Part shown: positions 52,556 through 61,845 of the stretch, piece by piece | How the letters are laid out: each line of letters opens with the position of its first letter | How positions within the stretch are numbered: the stretch's first letter is position 1 | Source of the DNA: Diaphorobacter sp. HDW4A | GTDB taxonomy: Bacteria; Pseudomonadota; Gammaproteobacteria; Burkholderiales; Burkholderiaceae_C | Reading direction: 5' to 3' | Assembly: GCF_011305995.1 (NCBI RefSeq) | Contig: NZ_CP049910.1 | Coordinates: 5,156,001-5,220,000 of the forward strand | Length of the DNA: 64,000 nt | Notes under the pieces: generated by a model | Seen by the model: the letters and a program-made list of their open reading frames with translations, nothing else | Databases searched by the model: none | Told to the model about the DNA's origin: nothing | Position numbers and translations under genes: made by a program

Positions 52556-53721
52556 GCAGCAGCAATGGCAGCCTCGATTCATTGAGCCTCACGCGCATTC
52601 CCGCAGCGGATGAGGCCCTGCGTGCCGAGGTGCGCGCGTTTCTGGCCGACGCCACCAAGGACATGCCAGCGCACATCCGCGCGCGCTCTTGGGGCGGCTA
52701 CAGCAGCGACTTCAGCCGCAAGCTCGGCGAGAAGGGCTGGCTCGGCGTGACCCTGCCCACGGCCTACGGCGGCGGCGGGCGCAGCGCGTTCACCCGCTAC
52801 GTGCTGGTGGAAGAATTCCTCAACTTCGGCGCACCGGTCGGCTCGCACTGGATCGCCGACCGCCAGAGTGCGCCGCTGATCCTGAAATACGGTACCGAGG
52901 CGCAAAAGCAGTTCTACATCCCCAAGGTCTGCAAGGGCGAGGCGTTCTTCTGCATCGGCATGAGCGAGCCGAATGCGGGTTCCGACCTCGCCAGCGTGCG
53001 CACCAAGGCCGTGCCCAATGACAAGGGTTTTCTGCTCAACGGCCAGAAGATCTGGACCACCAACGCGCACCACTGCCAGTACATGATCGCTCTGGTGCGC
53101 ACCTCGGGTACCAGCGAAGACCGCCACAAGGGCCTGTCGCAGGTGATCGTCGATCTGTCGCTGCCGGGCGTGACCGTGCGGCCGATCCAGGACCTTTCGG
53201 GTGACAGCCACTTCTGCGAGGTGTTCTTCGAGAACGTGCAGCTCGGCGCCGACGCGCTGATTGGCGCAGAAGGACAGGGTTGGGAACAGGTCACGGCAGA
53301 GCTTGCGTTCGAGCGCAGCGGGCCGGAGCGTCTGTTCTCGTCCATCGTGCTGTTCGACCAGTGGCTCGACTATGTGCGCACGCCAGAGGGCCGCACGCCA
53401 TCCGCGCAGCAGCTTGCTGGCCGCGTGCTGACCGAGCTTGCGCCGCTGCGCGCGATGTCGGTGTCGGTGCAGGAAAAGCTCACGCAGGGCGCAAGCCCCA
53501 TCGTCGAGGCCGCGCTGGTCAAGGAGCTGGGCACGACGCTCGAGCAGTTCATCCCCGCCGCCATCGCCGAAGACCTGTTCTCGCGCGATGCCGAAGACGT
53601 GCCGGTGGAGCTGCTCATGACGCTCAAGTACGTGACCGAGGCATCGCCCTCGTTCTCGCTGCGCGGCGGCACGCGCGACATCCTGCGCGGCATGATCGCG
53701 CGCGGTCTGGGTCTGCGTTGA
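52552..53721 (+). CDS. acyl-CoA dehydrogenase, alpha-like partner (module C)
   Basis: Flavoenzyme of 389 residues. It shows GWLGVTLPTAYGGGG, IGMSEPNAGSDLASV, NGQKIWTTNAHH and a C-terminal LRGGTRDILRGMIARGLG. A glutamate in AFERSGPER (E254) sits at the isovaleryl-CoA dehydrogenase-type base position. Its ATG overlaps the CoA-transferase stop. The shorter relative 20 bp downstream makes a probable two-subunit complex, as in module A. Confidence 0.9.
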   Translation: MSSSNGSLDSLSLTRIPAADEALRAEVRAFLADATKDMPAHIRARSWGGYSSDFSRKLGEKGWLGVTLPTAYGGGGRSAFTRYVLVEEFLNFGAPVGSHWIADRQSAPLILKYGTEAQKQFYIPKVCKGEAFFCIGMSEPNAGSDLASVRTKAVPNDKGFLLNGQKIWTTNAHHCQYMIALVRTSGTSEDRHKGLSQVIVDLSLPGVTVRPIQDLSGDSHFCEVFFENVQLGADALIGAEGQGWEQVTAELAFERSGPERLFSSIVLFDQWLDYVRTPEGRTPSAQQLAGRVLTELAPLRAMSVSVQEKLTQGASPIVEAALVKELGTTLEQFIPAAIAEDLFSRDAEDVPVELLMTLKYVTEASPSFSLRGGTRDILRGMIARGLGLR

Positions 53722-53741
53722 TTCGATTGGAAGGAACAGAG

Positions 53742-54767
53742 ATGAGCAACCAAAACGACAACGACCTGTTTGCCGACGCAGCGCGTCAGGTGCTGGCCGA
53801 CCAGTGCACGCCCAACATCGTGCGCGCGATCGAAGCACACGGCAACGCCGCGCCCGAAACAGCGGCGCTCTGGGAACAACTCGAAGCCACCGGCCTCGCC
53901 GACGCGATGCTGCCTGAAGAGCAGGGCGGCGCAAGCCTTGGCCTTGGCGCAGTCTTCGGCGTGCTTGAGCAATGCGGTGCCCACGCGCTGCCCCTGCCGC
54001 TGGCCGACACCATGCTGGCCCGCGCCCTGCTCGCCGCAGCCAACATCGACAAGCCCGAAGGCCGCATCGTGCTCGCGCGTGGTGTACGTTTGGGCGATAA
54101 CGTGAACGCAGCCTTGGTGCGCAACGCGCGCGGCGCGGAATCCGTGCTGCTGGAAGTGAATGGCGAATGCCGCCTGCTGAGCCTGCAAGGCGCACAGCTC
54201 ACCGCACAGGCCTTGGCACTCGATGCAGGCGTTGAGTGGACCGCAGCGCAATGGCAAGCAGCACCCGTAGTGCCATCGCCCACCGATCTGCGCACCGCAC
54301 AGGCCGCAGTCGTCGCCGCGCAAATGGCCGGTGCGCTGAAATCCGTGTTCGACTGCACCCTGCAATACGCCAACGAGCGCCAGCAGTTCGGCCGCCCTAT
54401 CGGTAAATTCCAGGCCATCCAGCACCAGCTCGCCGTGATGAGCGAACATGTCTTCGCCTCCCGCATGGCCGCACAACTCGCCTGCAATGGCGACGGCATT
54501 GCCCCAGACCGCCTGCGCGTAGCCACAGGCAAGGCCCGCTGCAGCCAGGCTGCGCTCGCGGTATCGGAGACGGCACACGCCATCCACGGCGCCATCGGCT
54601 TCACCGAAGAGTACGACCTGCAACTCTTCACCCGCCGCCTGCACGCCTGGCGTCAGACCGCAGGCAGCGAATCGTTCTGGCACAACGTGGCGGGCGAAGC
54701 CCTGCTGAACGCCCAAGGGCTCACACTAGACGTGATTCGCCGCATCACCGATGTGGAGACAGCATAG
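53742..54767 (+). CDS. acyl-CoA dehydrogenase, short beta-like partner (module C)
   Basis: Acyl-CoA dehydrogenase-fold protein of 341 residues with a clear C-terminal domain (NERQQFGRPIGKFQAIQHQL, AIHGAIGFTEEYDLQLFTRR). The middle beta-domain is eroded and lacks the SEPxAGSD flavin loop. It probably serves as partner of the preceding dehydrogenase. GGAAC and then ATG 53742 give the start; the frame is open far upstream inside the previous gene. A stem-loop follows the stop. Confidence 0.88.
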   Translation: MSNQNDNDLFADAARQVLADQCTPNIVRAIEAHGNAAPETAALWEQLEATGLADAMLPEEQGGASLGLGAVFGVLEQCGAHALPLPLADTMLARALLAAANIDKPEGRIVLARGVRLGDNVNAALVRNARGAESVLLEVNGECRLLSLQGAQLTAQALALDAGVEWTAAQWQAAPVVPSPTDLRTAQAAVVAAQMAGALKSVFDCTLQYANERQQFGRPIGKFQAIQHQLAVMSEHVFASRMAAQLACNGDGIAPDRLRVATGKARCSQAALAVSETAHAIHGAIGFTEEYDLQLFTRRLHAWRQTAGSESFWHNVAGEALLNAQGLTLDVIRRITDVETA

Positions 54768-54771
54768 AAAA

Positions 54772-54793
54772 TTGCGCCCGAAGTCGGGCGCAA
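54772..54793. terminator. stem-loop after dehydrogenase pair of module C
   Basis: A perfect 10-bp stem ttgcgcccga/tcgggcgcaa with a 2-base loop lies five bases after the stop. There is no T tract, so it may slow or protect the transcript rather than end it. Confidence 0.5.
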
Positions 54794-54836
54794 GGCACGA
54801 GCAACGCGAAGTGCCGAGCACACCTCTTAGGAAACC

Positions 54837-54977
54837 ACTGACTCGCGGCGGTTGTCCGAACGAAGCGACGCAGTCGCGCAGTGAGTTCTGCCGCGTTCCC
54901 CCGAATTAGAAAGCGCGTTTTTGATTACTTTTTGCGCGCAAGCAAAAAGTGATTGCCCCGCCGGGGGCAGTCCCGGC
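54837..54977. repeat. intergenic repeat family 1, copy B
   Basis: Second copy of the element at 16879-17014. Bases 54910-54977 are identical to 16947-17014 (68 bp), with the same nested hairpins and a related 5' half. It separates the dehydrogenase pair from the crotonase gene of module C. Confidence 0.85.
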
Positions 54978-55054
54978 CTCCGCCCTCACCAACTAAGCAG
55001 GCGGTAAAAAGAGACGTTGAAAATCAGAGCCCCATTCCCAAGGAGACACGAACC

Positions 55055-55843
55055 ATGACCTTCCTCCAGATCCACCGCGACGGCCCCATCCTCACCGTCA
55101 CCATGAACCAACCCGAAACCCGCAACGCCCTCACCGGCAACACCGCGGTGGACGAGTTCGTAGCCCTCTGCGACGACGTGCGCAAGGACACCAGCGTCAA
55201 GGTCATCATCCTGACCGGCGCGGGCCCGATCTTCAGCTCCGGCGGCAACGTCAAGGACATGAAGCGCTTCTTCGACGACGCGCTTACCCCCGACCTGATC
55301 CGCGAGGAATACCGCCAGGGCATCCAGCGCATTCCGAACGCGATGTACCAGCTCGACGTGCCGGTGATCTGCGCAGTCAATGGCCCGGCCATTGGTGCGG
55401 GGCTGGATCTGACCTGCATGTGCGACATCCGCATTGTCGCCGACAATGCCACATTTGCCGAGAGCTTTGTGCGTGTAGGCATCGTGCCGGGCGACGGTGG
55501 CGCGTGGCTGCTGCCGCGCGCGGTGGGCTACGCCAAGGCGTCCGAGATGGCGTTCACCGGCGAGGCGATCAATGCGCAGGAGGCGCTGGCCTGCGGTCTG
55601 GTCTCGCGCGTGGTGCCTGCCGATCAGCTGCTGGCCGAAGCCAACAAGCTGGCCGCCAAGATCGCCGCCAACCCTGGTTCGGTGATGCGCATGACCAAGC
55701 GCCTGCTGCGCGAGGGCCAACTGGCATCGCTCGCCTCGCTGCTCGAGATGTCGGCCGGATTCCAGGCCGTAGCGCACAAGACCGCCGATCACCGCGAAGC
55801 CGTTACGGCCTTTATCGAGAAGCGCGCGCCGAAGTTCCTATAA
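55055..55843 (+). CDS. enoyl-CoA hydratase/isomerase (crotonase) family protein, module C
   Basis: Crotonase-fold enzyme of 262 residues. Oxyanion-hole segments are IFSSGGNVKDM and GPAIGAGLDLTC. The second hydratase glutamate is kept (ASEMAFTG), but the first is replaced (FAESFVRVGIVPGDGG), so isomerase, hydrolase or lyase activity is as likely as hydration. AAGGAG precedes ATG 55055. Repeat copy B separates it from the dehydrogenase genes, so it may have its own transcript. Its stop codon overlaps the first bases of a family 2 repeat. Confidence 0.88.
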   Translation: MTFLQIHRDGPILTVTMNQPETRNALTGNTAVDEFVALCDDVRKDTSVKVIILTGAGPIFSSGGNVKDMKRFFDDALTPDLIREEYRQGIQRIPNAMYQLDVPVICAVNGPAIGAGLDLTCMCDIRIVADNATFAESFVRVGIVPGDGGAWLLPRAVGYAKASEMAFTGEAINAQEALACGLVSRVVPADQLLAEANKLAAKIAANPGSVMRMTKRLLREGQLASLASLLEMSAGFQAVAHKTADHREAVTAFIEKRAPKFL

Positions 55844-55910
55844 GAGCGTGATTGCGATTTCCCCGCGGTCTTGCAGGCGCGGCCTCGGGCTGAGATCGCA
55901 AACACGCTCT
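55843..55910. repeat. intergenic repeat family 2, copy B (short form)
   Basis: The left arm agagcgtgattgcgat and right arm atcgcaaacacgctct are complementary with one mismatch. They enclose gcggtcttgcaggcgcggcc, shared with 49149-49267. It makes a REP-like hairpin right behind the crotonase stop and may also end its transcript. Confidence 0.75.
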
Positions 55911-56008
55911 AGTGGGGAAAGGCATCAAATTGCTTAAAAAGTGAGCAGCAGGGGATTGCCCTCTCAGCGAGTTGGCGGGGTGCAGTCCGAACGCTTCATA
56001 ATGTGAGG

Positions 56009-56629
56009 ATGACCGATCGTCCAAAACGTTTCTCGATGATCCGCGAGTTCCATCTCGCGGACTGGTTCACGCTGGGAAATGCCGTCAGTGGGGTGGGAGC
56101 CCTGTTTTCGGCAATGTCTTTTCTGGAAACCGGTGCTGTTCAGCACATTTATTTTGCGTCCGCGCTGGTTTTTGCTGCCTTGGTGTTCGACGTGCTCGAC
56201 GGCCGCATCGCCCGCTGGCGCCAGAAGTCCTCGGCCATGGGGCGCGAGCTCGACTCGTTGGCTGACGTGATCTCGTTCGGCGTGGCGCCCGCGATCATCG
56301 CCTACGCCTGCGGCATGCAGGGGCTGTATGACCGCATCCTGCTCGCCTTCTTCGTGGCCTGCGGCGTCTCACGACTGGCGCGCTACAACGTGACGGCCGA
56401 AGTCATGTCCGAAGGCACGGGCAAGGTCAAGTTTTTCGAAGGCACCCCGATCCCCACCTCGTTCGTGCTGGTGCTGTTGCTGGCGATCGCCGCCTGGACC
56501 GGCGCGGTGCGCGAGCATCTGTGGTTCGGCAAGGTGATCATCGGCGGCTTCACGCTGCACCCACTGGTGCTGATCTTCGCGCTGTCGGGTTCGTTGATGA
56601 TCAGCCGGATCAAGATCCCCAAGCTCTGA
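56009..56629 (+). CDS. pssA: CDP-diacylglycerol-serine O-phosphatidyltransferase
   Basis: Integral-membrane phosphatidylserine synthase, first step to phosphatidylethanolamine. The 206-residue product has the CDP-alcohol phosphotransferase motif DG-x2-AR-x8-G-x3-D-x3-D, read as DGRIAR, then MGRELDSLAD, with six to eight membrane helices. The start is uncertain: ATG 56009 and GTG 56003 are both close to GAGG. In many Burkholderiales this gene stands beside ilvC and leuA; here neither is adjacent. A bidirectional terminator follows. Confidence 0.92.
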   Translation: MTDRPKRFSMIREFHLADWFTLGNAVSGVGALFSAMSFLETGAVQHIYFASALVFAALVFDVLDGRIARWRQKSSAMGRELDSLADVISFGVAPAIIAYACGMQGLYDRILLAFFVACGVSRLARYNVTAEVMSEGTGKVKFFEGTPIPTSFVLVLLLAIAAWTGAVREHLWFGKVIIGGFTLHPLVLIFALSGSLMISRIKIPKL

Positions 56630-56647
56630 GCCATCGCTCCACGAATG

Positions 56648-56681
56648 AAAAGGCCCGCAGATGCAAGTCTGCGGGCCTTTT
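56648..56681. terminator. bidirectional terminator, pssA and IPTL-CTERM gene
   Basis: A perfect 14-bp stem aaaaggcccgcaga/tctgcgggcctttt with a 6-base loop lies between two convergent genes. Confidence 0.92.
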
Positions 56682-56693
56682 GCATTTCGGGCG

Positions 56694-59600
56694 TCAGAAC
56701 CGGCGGCGGCGCAGCGTCAGTGCAGCGAATCCGGCCAGCGCCATTGCGAGCAGGGTACGCCCAACTTCCGACAGTGTGGGCACGCTTGCAGTCGTGGTCG
56801 GTACGGTGACGGTGGGCGCGACGAGGAACACCGGATCAACGATCACGCCGTTGGCGAGCAGGTCTTCGTCGCCATCGCTGCCATCCGTAATAGAGAAGCT
56901 GCCGCTGGTGCGCGCGGCGTTGAGCTGGCCGTTCACGTCGTACCAGTGCGGCGCGGGGTTGGCCTTGGTCGGGCCGAACTTCCAGAGCATCGCCCCATTC
57001 GGCACGGCCTGGGGCCACTGCCAAGTGACGTTGGCCGCGCCATTCGCCGCGCCGCCCGCGAGCACAAAGCCAAATCCCGATGGCAGCACGAAGCGATAGC
57101 CGGTGGGCAGCGGCGGCAAGGCAGACGGTGATGCAGCCCCCGCCGAGTTGCCCGCGAACTGCCAGCCGTTGCCGCTCACCGAGCCGCTGCTGCCGTCGCC
57201 ACCGGGCAGCGTGGTGCCGACGATGGCGGGCAGGCGGATCTGGAAGCTGCGCTCTACGGGCGTGGCATCGGGCGAACCGGCCGCGCCTGCCTGCGTGGCG
57301 CGCACCATGCAGGTGCCTGCTGTCAGCAGCGTGAGTGTGGCTCCCTGTGCGCCGCCGGTCTTGCAGACGGCTTCGGTGCGGCTTGCGAATTGGACCGGGC
57401 TGCCAGAATCGTTTCCTGTAGCGGTGAGTGTGACGGGCGCGCTACCCAGCGTGCGGTCGGGCAGCTCGGCGAACGTGATGGTCGGCGTGACCACGACGAC
57501 CGCGCCGGTGCGGAACGCGGTCGCTGCGACCAGGCTGGCCGAACCGTCGGCCGCGATGATCACGCTGTAGGCGACGTATGCCGTGTCGGCGACAAGGCTG
57601 TTGGCCGCAAGCGTGGCGGGCTGATTCGCCGTGATGGCGGTGGCGGCACTGGTCCAGAGCGCAGTCTGCCCACTCGCGTCGCGACCGGCCTTGACCTGCT
57701 CCCAGCTCGGCGCGGGCGCTCCGGAGGGCAGCACGATGGTATGCAGTGTGCCGGTTTGGGCGCTCTGAGCGGAGAAGCTTGCGCCGGTCGTGGTGCTCGC
57801 GATGCTGGTCAGCGTGACGGTGGGCAGGGCGGTGATGCTCACGACATCGCTGCGGAATTTTTTCCACGCGGCATAGGGCAAATCCTTGGCCGCGCTGCCG
57901 TCGGCGTAGAAATCCGCGTCGCCGCAATCGCTGATGAGGGTGGCCGCGCCGCCCAGTGCAAGTTGTGCGGGGAGTGTGGCGATGCCTTCTGCAGAGCAGG
58001 CGGTCTTGGGCGGCGTGAACGCGCCCACGTCGGCAGTGAGCGCGCGGACGTTGAGCGCCAGGCCGTCGCTGCTCACTCGACCATCCCACGAGAACAGGCG
58101 GAAGTCGCGCGGTGCTGTGCCGTTGGCGCTGTTCGGCGGTCCGGCGATGATCAGATACTCGCCGTTGGCGTTCTTGCGGATCTCGCGGATGCCGCGTTCG
58201 CCGAGGTCGAGGCGTATCGGCGCGGCAATCTGAGCAGCGCCCTTGGTACCACCGCTCGCGCCGAGCATGGCGGCGTAGTTGCCCACGGGAATGATCAGCG
58301 CATGCGTGCGGTTGGTGGCAACGTCGGAGATGACCGCCGGTTGACCGGGGGCACTGACCAGCGGGGCGCGGAAGCCAAGCCAGAGTTGGCCGTCGTCGGG
58401 GCTGGTGGTGGTGCCTTCGATGGAGAAGCCTGACAGCGTGTCCGTCTCGGGGGCCTTGAGCGGATTCTTGTTTTCGCCTTCGGAGCTTGACACCAGACCC
58501 AGATAGTTCGCGCCCAGACCATGGGCGTTTCCGGAGTCCCATGTACGCAGGTCTTCGCGCAGCCACTGGTAGTAGCCAATCACGCTTGTACTGGTTGCGT
58601 CGACGGCGAAGAAGCGCCAGCGGTCTGGGCGCGAGCGGCCATTTTTGTTGTTCGAGTGCGAGCCCGCGAAGTACATCCGGGTGCCTAAAAGGAAGCTTGA
58701 TTCGAGATCGATTTCCCCGTCGGCTTTGCAATTGTCCACCCCGGTGAAGCTGCTGTTGTCGCAACTCGCCGAGTTCGCCAGTCCAAGTGAGGCGTCCGGC
58801 ACCCATTGGCTTGTGGGCAAGCCGCCGGTCTGCGGGCTGTATCCAAAGACAGCGTTGCCACCGGACAGCGCGTTGCCGGAGGCATCCTCGCCAGGCGCTT
58901 CGTCGTCGACAACCAGCATCGAGCCGCTTGGGGTGATGAGCGCCGATGATGCATCCGAGCGGCCAGCAAACCAGCGCGTCTCGGCCGTTGCCGCCGTGTT
59001 GGCAGACGCGGCATAGCGGATCGTGCGCGTGATGCTGACGCCGCTTGCACCGGTGACGGTCAGCGTGATGTCGGCATAGCCCACGTCCTGCGCCGTGAGT
59101 TTGAGCGTGACGTTGCCGTTGTCGTTGACTGCCGCGATATTGGAGATGACGCTTGGCGCGCTTGACGCGGCCGTCACCCTGACCTCAGCCGCATTGCCGA
59201 CCGGATCGCTCACCTGGAAGCGAATGCCCTGCGTGGCCAGCGCATCATTGGGATCGAGCGCTACGCCGGAATAGGCCGAGTTGTCCGCGAGCGTCGTCGC
59301 AGGCGGCACGCCGATGACGAACGCGGTCGACACGGCGCTCGCGCTGCCGCCCAGGCTGTTGACCGCACGCACGCGAACCTTCTGCGAACCGCTTGGCAGA
59401 TTGCGGAGGGAGGCAGGGGTCGTCCCCGAGACTGTGCTCTGATCGACGGTCGCGAAGTTGTCGCGTGAGGCCTCGATCACATAGAAGGCCACTGCAGCGC
59501 CGGAGGTCGGCGCGGACCATTGGATCGTGCCGCCGCTTCCATTCTGGCTCGCGAGCTTGACTGCGCTAGGGGGGGCGGGAACGGCCGCAGGCGGCGTGGC

Positions 59601-60695
59601 TTCGGGGGTGAGCGCAAGGCCGTAGTTGGCCTCGCCCGCAGCGGGCTTGGCAAGCAGTACTGGTGTGCCGCTCAGGTTGCCCTGAGCACCCGACGTGTCG
59701 AACAGGCGAAATACCTGCCCGCTGCCGTCGGTGGCCAGCAGCATCACGCTGCCTTCGCCCGTGGGCATGGCGATGAGACCATGCACACCACTCAACTCGG
59801 CCTTGCCGCGCGCGGTCCAAGTGCTGCCGTCCCATGTGTACTTCTGGATGGCGGGGTTGGGCTTGAGGTCGTTGGCCGCCAGATACAGCGTGTCAGCGGT
59901 GGTCGATTGCGGGTTGAGCTTGACGAAGGAGATGCCGCGGAAATTGTTGCCGGTGATGCCGGTCTGGGCCTTGGTGCTGGGCGCTCCGCTGGTCGGCAGG
60001 ACCGGTGGTTGCTCGGTTCCGCCGAGTTGATTGAGTGTGCCGCCGCCTGCAAAACCTACGAACAACCGGTTGCTGTCAATGGCGATTCCTTGGGCATTGG
60101 CGGTGTTCAACTGCGTGGAGCTGGTGGCGTCCCTGTGGGCGAACCACACGCCTTGGTAGGCCGTGTTCTTGTTGCCCGCGCCACTCACCCAGACCCGGGC
60201 GCATTGGTCGCTGACAGCGCCGCGGATCGCATCGGTGCCAAAGGCGTTGGCACTCAGTTTGGTCAGTGTGTTGGCCACCGCATCTGGGCCGACGAACATG
60301 ACGGCGCGCGTTGCCGTAGTTTTGGGATCGGTGGCGCCGGGTTGAACCGCATAGCCGGGCACGGTCAGGCACTTGCCATCGGCCGAACGGTTGAGCAGAC
60401 CTTCCGAGCCGGTGCTGCTGGCTGACAACGCCGTGGCAGCCATAGAGGAGAGGGGAACACTTTGCACCAACGTGCCGTCGGCACGGTACTCGTCAAGATA
60501 AACGGACTTGGCCCCCCCTTCCGTTCCCACACGGTAAGCAACAAAGTTGCCTGCCGCAAAGGGCGCGGCCAAGGCTGCGAGCGGAGTGGCGATGGACGAG
60601 GCCATCAGAATCAGGGCAGCAGCAGAGGTGGCGCTCAGCGCAAACGGGCGGGAATGGTTCACGGTGGGCGTGGCTGGTAAGGCCTTCAGTTGCAA
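56694..60695 (-). CDS. large IPTL-CTERM surface protein with fibronectin III domain
   Basis: Exported 1333-residue protein. The signal region has a hydrophobic run (AAALILMASSIATPLAALAA) at about 25-45. A beta-rich part at about 50-365 may be a propeller. An FN3 domain at about 374-465 (PPSAVKLASQNG, then VRVRAVNSLGG) is followed by further beta-sandwich segments. Near the C-terminus is a choice-of-anchor U-like domain (PNGAMLWKFGPT, HWYDVNGQL, NGVIVDPVF). The last 30 residues, VPTLSEVGRTLLAM and RRRRF, form the IPTL-CTERM sorting signal. The family is handled by exosortase H-type enzymes; none is in the window. The consensus Trp (IPTLSEWG) is Val here. The role is probably surface display or adhesion. 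Confidence 0.85.
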   Translation of the reverse strand: MQLKALPATPTVNHSRPFALSATSAAALILMASSIATPLAALAAPFAAGNFVAYRVGTEGGAKSVYLDEYRADGTLVQSVPLSSMAATALSASSTGSEGLLNRSADGKCLTVPGYAVQPGATDPKTTATRAVMFVGPDAVANTLTKLSANAFGTDAIRGAVSDQCARVWVSGAGNKNTAYQGVWFAHRDATSSTQLNTANAQGIAIDSNRLFVGFAGGGTLNQLGGTEQPPVLPTSGAPSTKAQTGITGNNFRGISFVKLNPQSTTADTLYLAANDLKPNPAIQKYTWDGSTWTARGKAELSGVHGLIAMPTGEGSVMLLATDGSGQVFRLFDTSGAQGNLSGTPVLLAKPAAGEANYGLALTPEATPPAAVPAPPSAVKLASQNGSGGTIQWSAPTSGAAVAFYVIEASRDNFATVDQSTVSGTTPASLRNLPSGSQKVRVRAVNSLGGSASAVSTAFVIGVPPATTLADNSAYSGVALDPNDALATQGIRFQVSDPVGNAAEVRVTAASSAPSVISNIAAVNDNGNVTLKLTAQDVGYADITLTVTGASGVSITRTIRYAASANTAATAETRWFAGRSDASSALITPSGSMLVVDDEAPGEDASGNALSGGNAVFGYSPQTGGLPTSQWVPDASLGLANSASCDNSSFTGVDNCKADGEIDLESSFLLGTRMYFAGSHSNNKNGRSRPDRWRFFAVDATSTSVIGYYQWLREDLRTWDSGNAHGLGANYLGLVSSSEGENKNPLKAPETDTLSGFSIEGTTTSPDDGQLWLGFRAPLVSAPGQPAVISDVATNRTHALIIPVGNYAAMLGASGGTKGAAQIAAPIRLDLGERGIREIRKNANGEYLIIAGPPNSANGTAPRDFRLFSWDGRVSSDGLALNVRALTADVGAFTPPKTACSAEGIATLPAQLALGGAATLISDCGDADFYADGSAAKDLPYAAWKKFRSDVVSITALPTVTLTSIASTTTGASFSAQSAQTGTLHTIVLPSGAPAPSWEQVKAGRDASGQTALWTSAATAITANQPATLAANSLVADTAYVAYSVIIAADGSASLVAATAFRTGAVVVVTPTITFAELPDRTLGSAPVTLTATGNDSGSPVQFASRTEAVCKTGGAQGATLTLLTAGTCMVRATQAGAAGSPDATPVERSFQIRLPAIVGTTLPGGDGSSGSVSGNGWQFAGNSAGAASPSALPPLPTGYRFVLPSGFGFVLAGGAANGAANVTWQWPQAVPNGAMLWKFGPTKANPAPHWYDVNGQLNAARTSGSFSITDGSDGDEDLLANGVIVDPVFLVAPTVTVPTTTASVPTLSEVGRTLLAMALAGFAALTLRRRRF

Positions 60696-61002
60696 AGCGA
60701 TGCAATTTGCCCGCGCGTCATGTCAATATCGTGACAACCAGCGTGATCGCTTGCTTCCATCGGTCAGGAAACCTGCATTCGGTGCACCTTGGGAAACGTC
60801 CTGATGCAGCCGGGAGCGCCGCACACGGTACACTTCGCCATTAATGAGCCTGTTTGCGACCTTTTCGTGGTCTGGCGACCTGTCTGGGCTCATCAGCTCG
60901 CCCCGCAAAGTCCGCAAGCAGATTCACCTTCCGGTGACTGCGCTTATGGCTTCTTTGTTGTTCGCGCGAGTGCCGATATCGTGATTCCCACCACTTCTGT
61001 TC
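60696..61002. other. 307-bp divergent promoter region, IPTL-CTERM gene and minC
   Basis: It holds the promoters of two divergent genes. I found no clear palindrome, riboswitch or small gene. Confidence 0.4.
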
Positions 61003-61764
61003 ATGGCCGTTGATACTGCGGGTCAGTCCCGCACAAGTTTTGACCTCAAGAGCGCTCAGTTGCCGGTGGTGGCCGTGATGCTCAAGAGCCCGGATATTTC
61101 CGCTTTTGCCGCCGACCTGGCGGCGCGTCTGGCCGACGATCCTGAATTTTTCGATAACGACCCGGTGCTCATCGATCTGACTGCCCTGAGGGAAACCAAC
61201 GAGCCCATCGACTTTGCTGCGCTCATTGCGGAGCTTCGCGCACATCACACGCAGCCCGTGGCCGTTCGCGGCGGCAGCGTCGATCAAATGCAGGCCGCGC
61301 ATGACGCCGGGTTGATCGCCGCGCCCGATGCACCTGCGCGGGAGAAACCTGCCAGAGCCGAGGTACTCGAAGTGATTCGCGAGGTCGAGGTAGTGCGCGA
61401 AGTGCCCGTGCCGAACGAGGTGTCGGGCGAAGGCGTTGCCACTCTGGTGGTCGACAAGCCATTGCGCTCCGGGCAGCAGGTCTATGCGCGCGGTGGCGAC
61501 CTGATCGTCATGGCCATGGTGAACTTTGGCGCCGAGGTGATTGCCGATGGCAACATCCACGTCTACGCGCCGCTGCGAGGCCGCGCCATGGCGGGCGCGC
61601 GTGGCAATACGGACGCACGCATCTTCTGCACCTGCATGGAGCCGCAACTGGTGTCCATCGCCGGCATGTACCGCGCCATCGAGACCGATCTGCCGCCTGA
61701 CATTCTGGGCAAGCCTGCACAGGTTCGTCTGGAAGGTGAAAAGCTGCTCATCGAGCCACTGTGA
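61003..61764 (+). CDS. minC: septum site-determining protein MinC
   Basis: Inhibitor of FtsZ polymerisation at the cell poles, 253 residues. The N-terminal MinC domain is at about 10-105 (FDLKSAQLPVVAVMLKS). A variable linker rich in Val, Arg and Glu follows (about 110-145). The C-terminal beta-helix domain (about 150-253) has LRSGQQVYARGGDLIVMA, GNIHVYAPLRGRAMAGA and ARIFCTCMEPQLVSIAG. It binds MinD and forms the minCDE operon with the next two genes. Confidence 0.96.
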   Translation: MAVDTAGQSRTSFDLKSAQLPVVAVMLKSPDISAFAADLAARLADDPEFFDNDPVLIDLTALRETNEPIDFAALIAELRAHHTQPVAVRGGSVDQMQAAHDAGLIAAPDAPAREKPARAEVLEVIREVEVVREVPVPNEVSGEGVATLVVDKPLRSGQQVYARGGDLIVMAMVNFGAEVIADGNIHVYAPLRGRAMAGARGNTDARIFCTCMEPQLVSIAGMYRAIETDLPPDILGKPAQVRLEGEKLLIEPL

Positions 61765-61845
61765 GAGGGAGTTGAATCACTATGCGCTGGCAACGACCGA
61801 ATCCATTTTTAATTTTGAAAAACCGAAGCAAGGACTGTGCATAAC

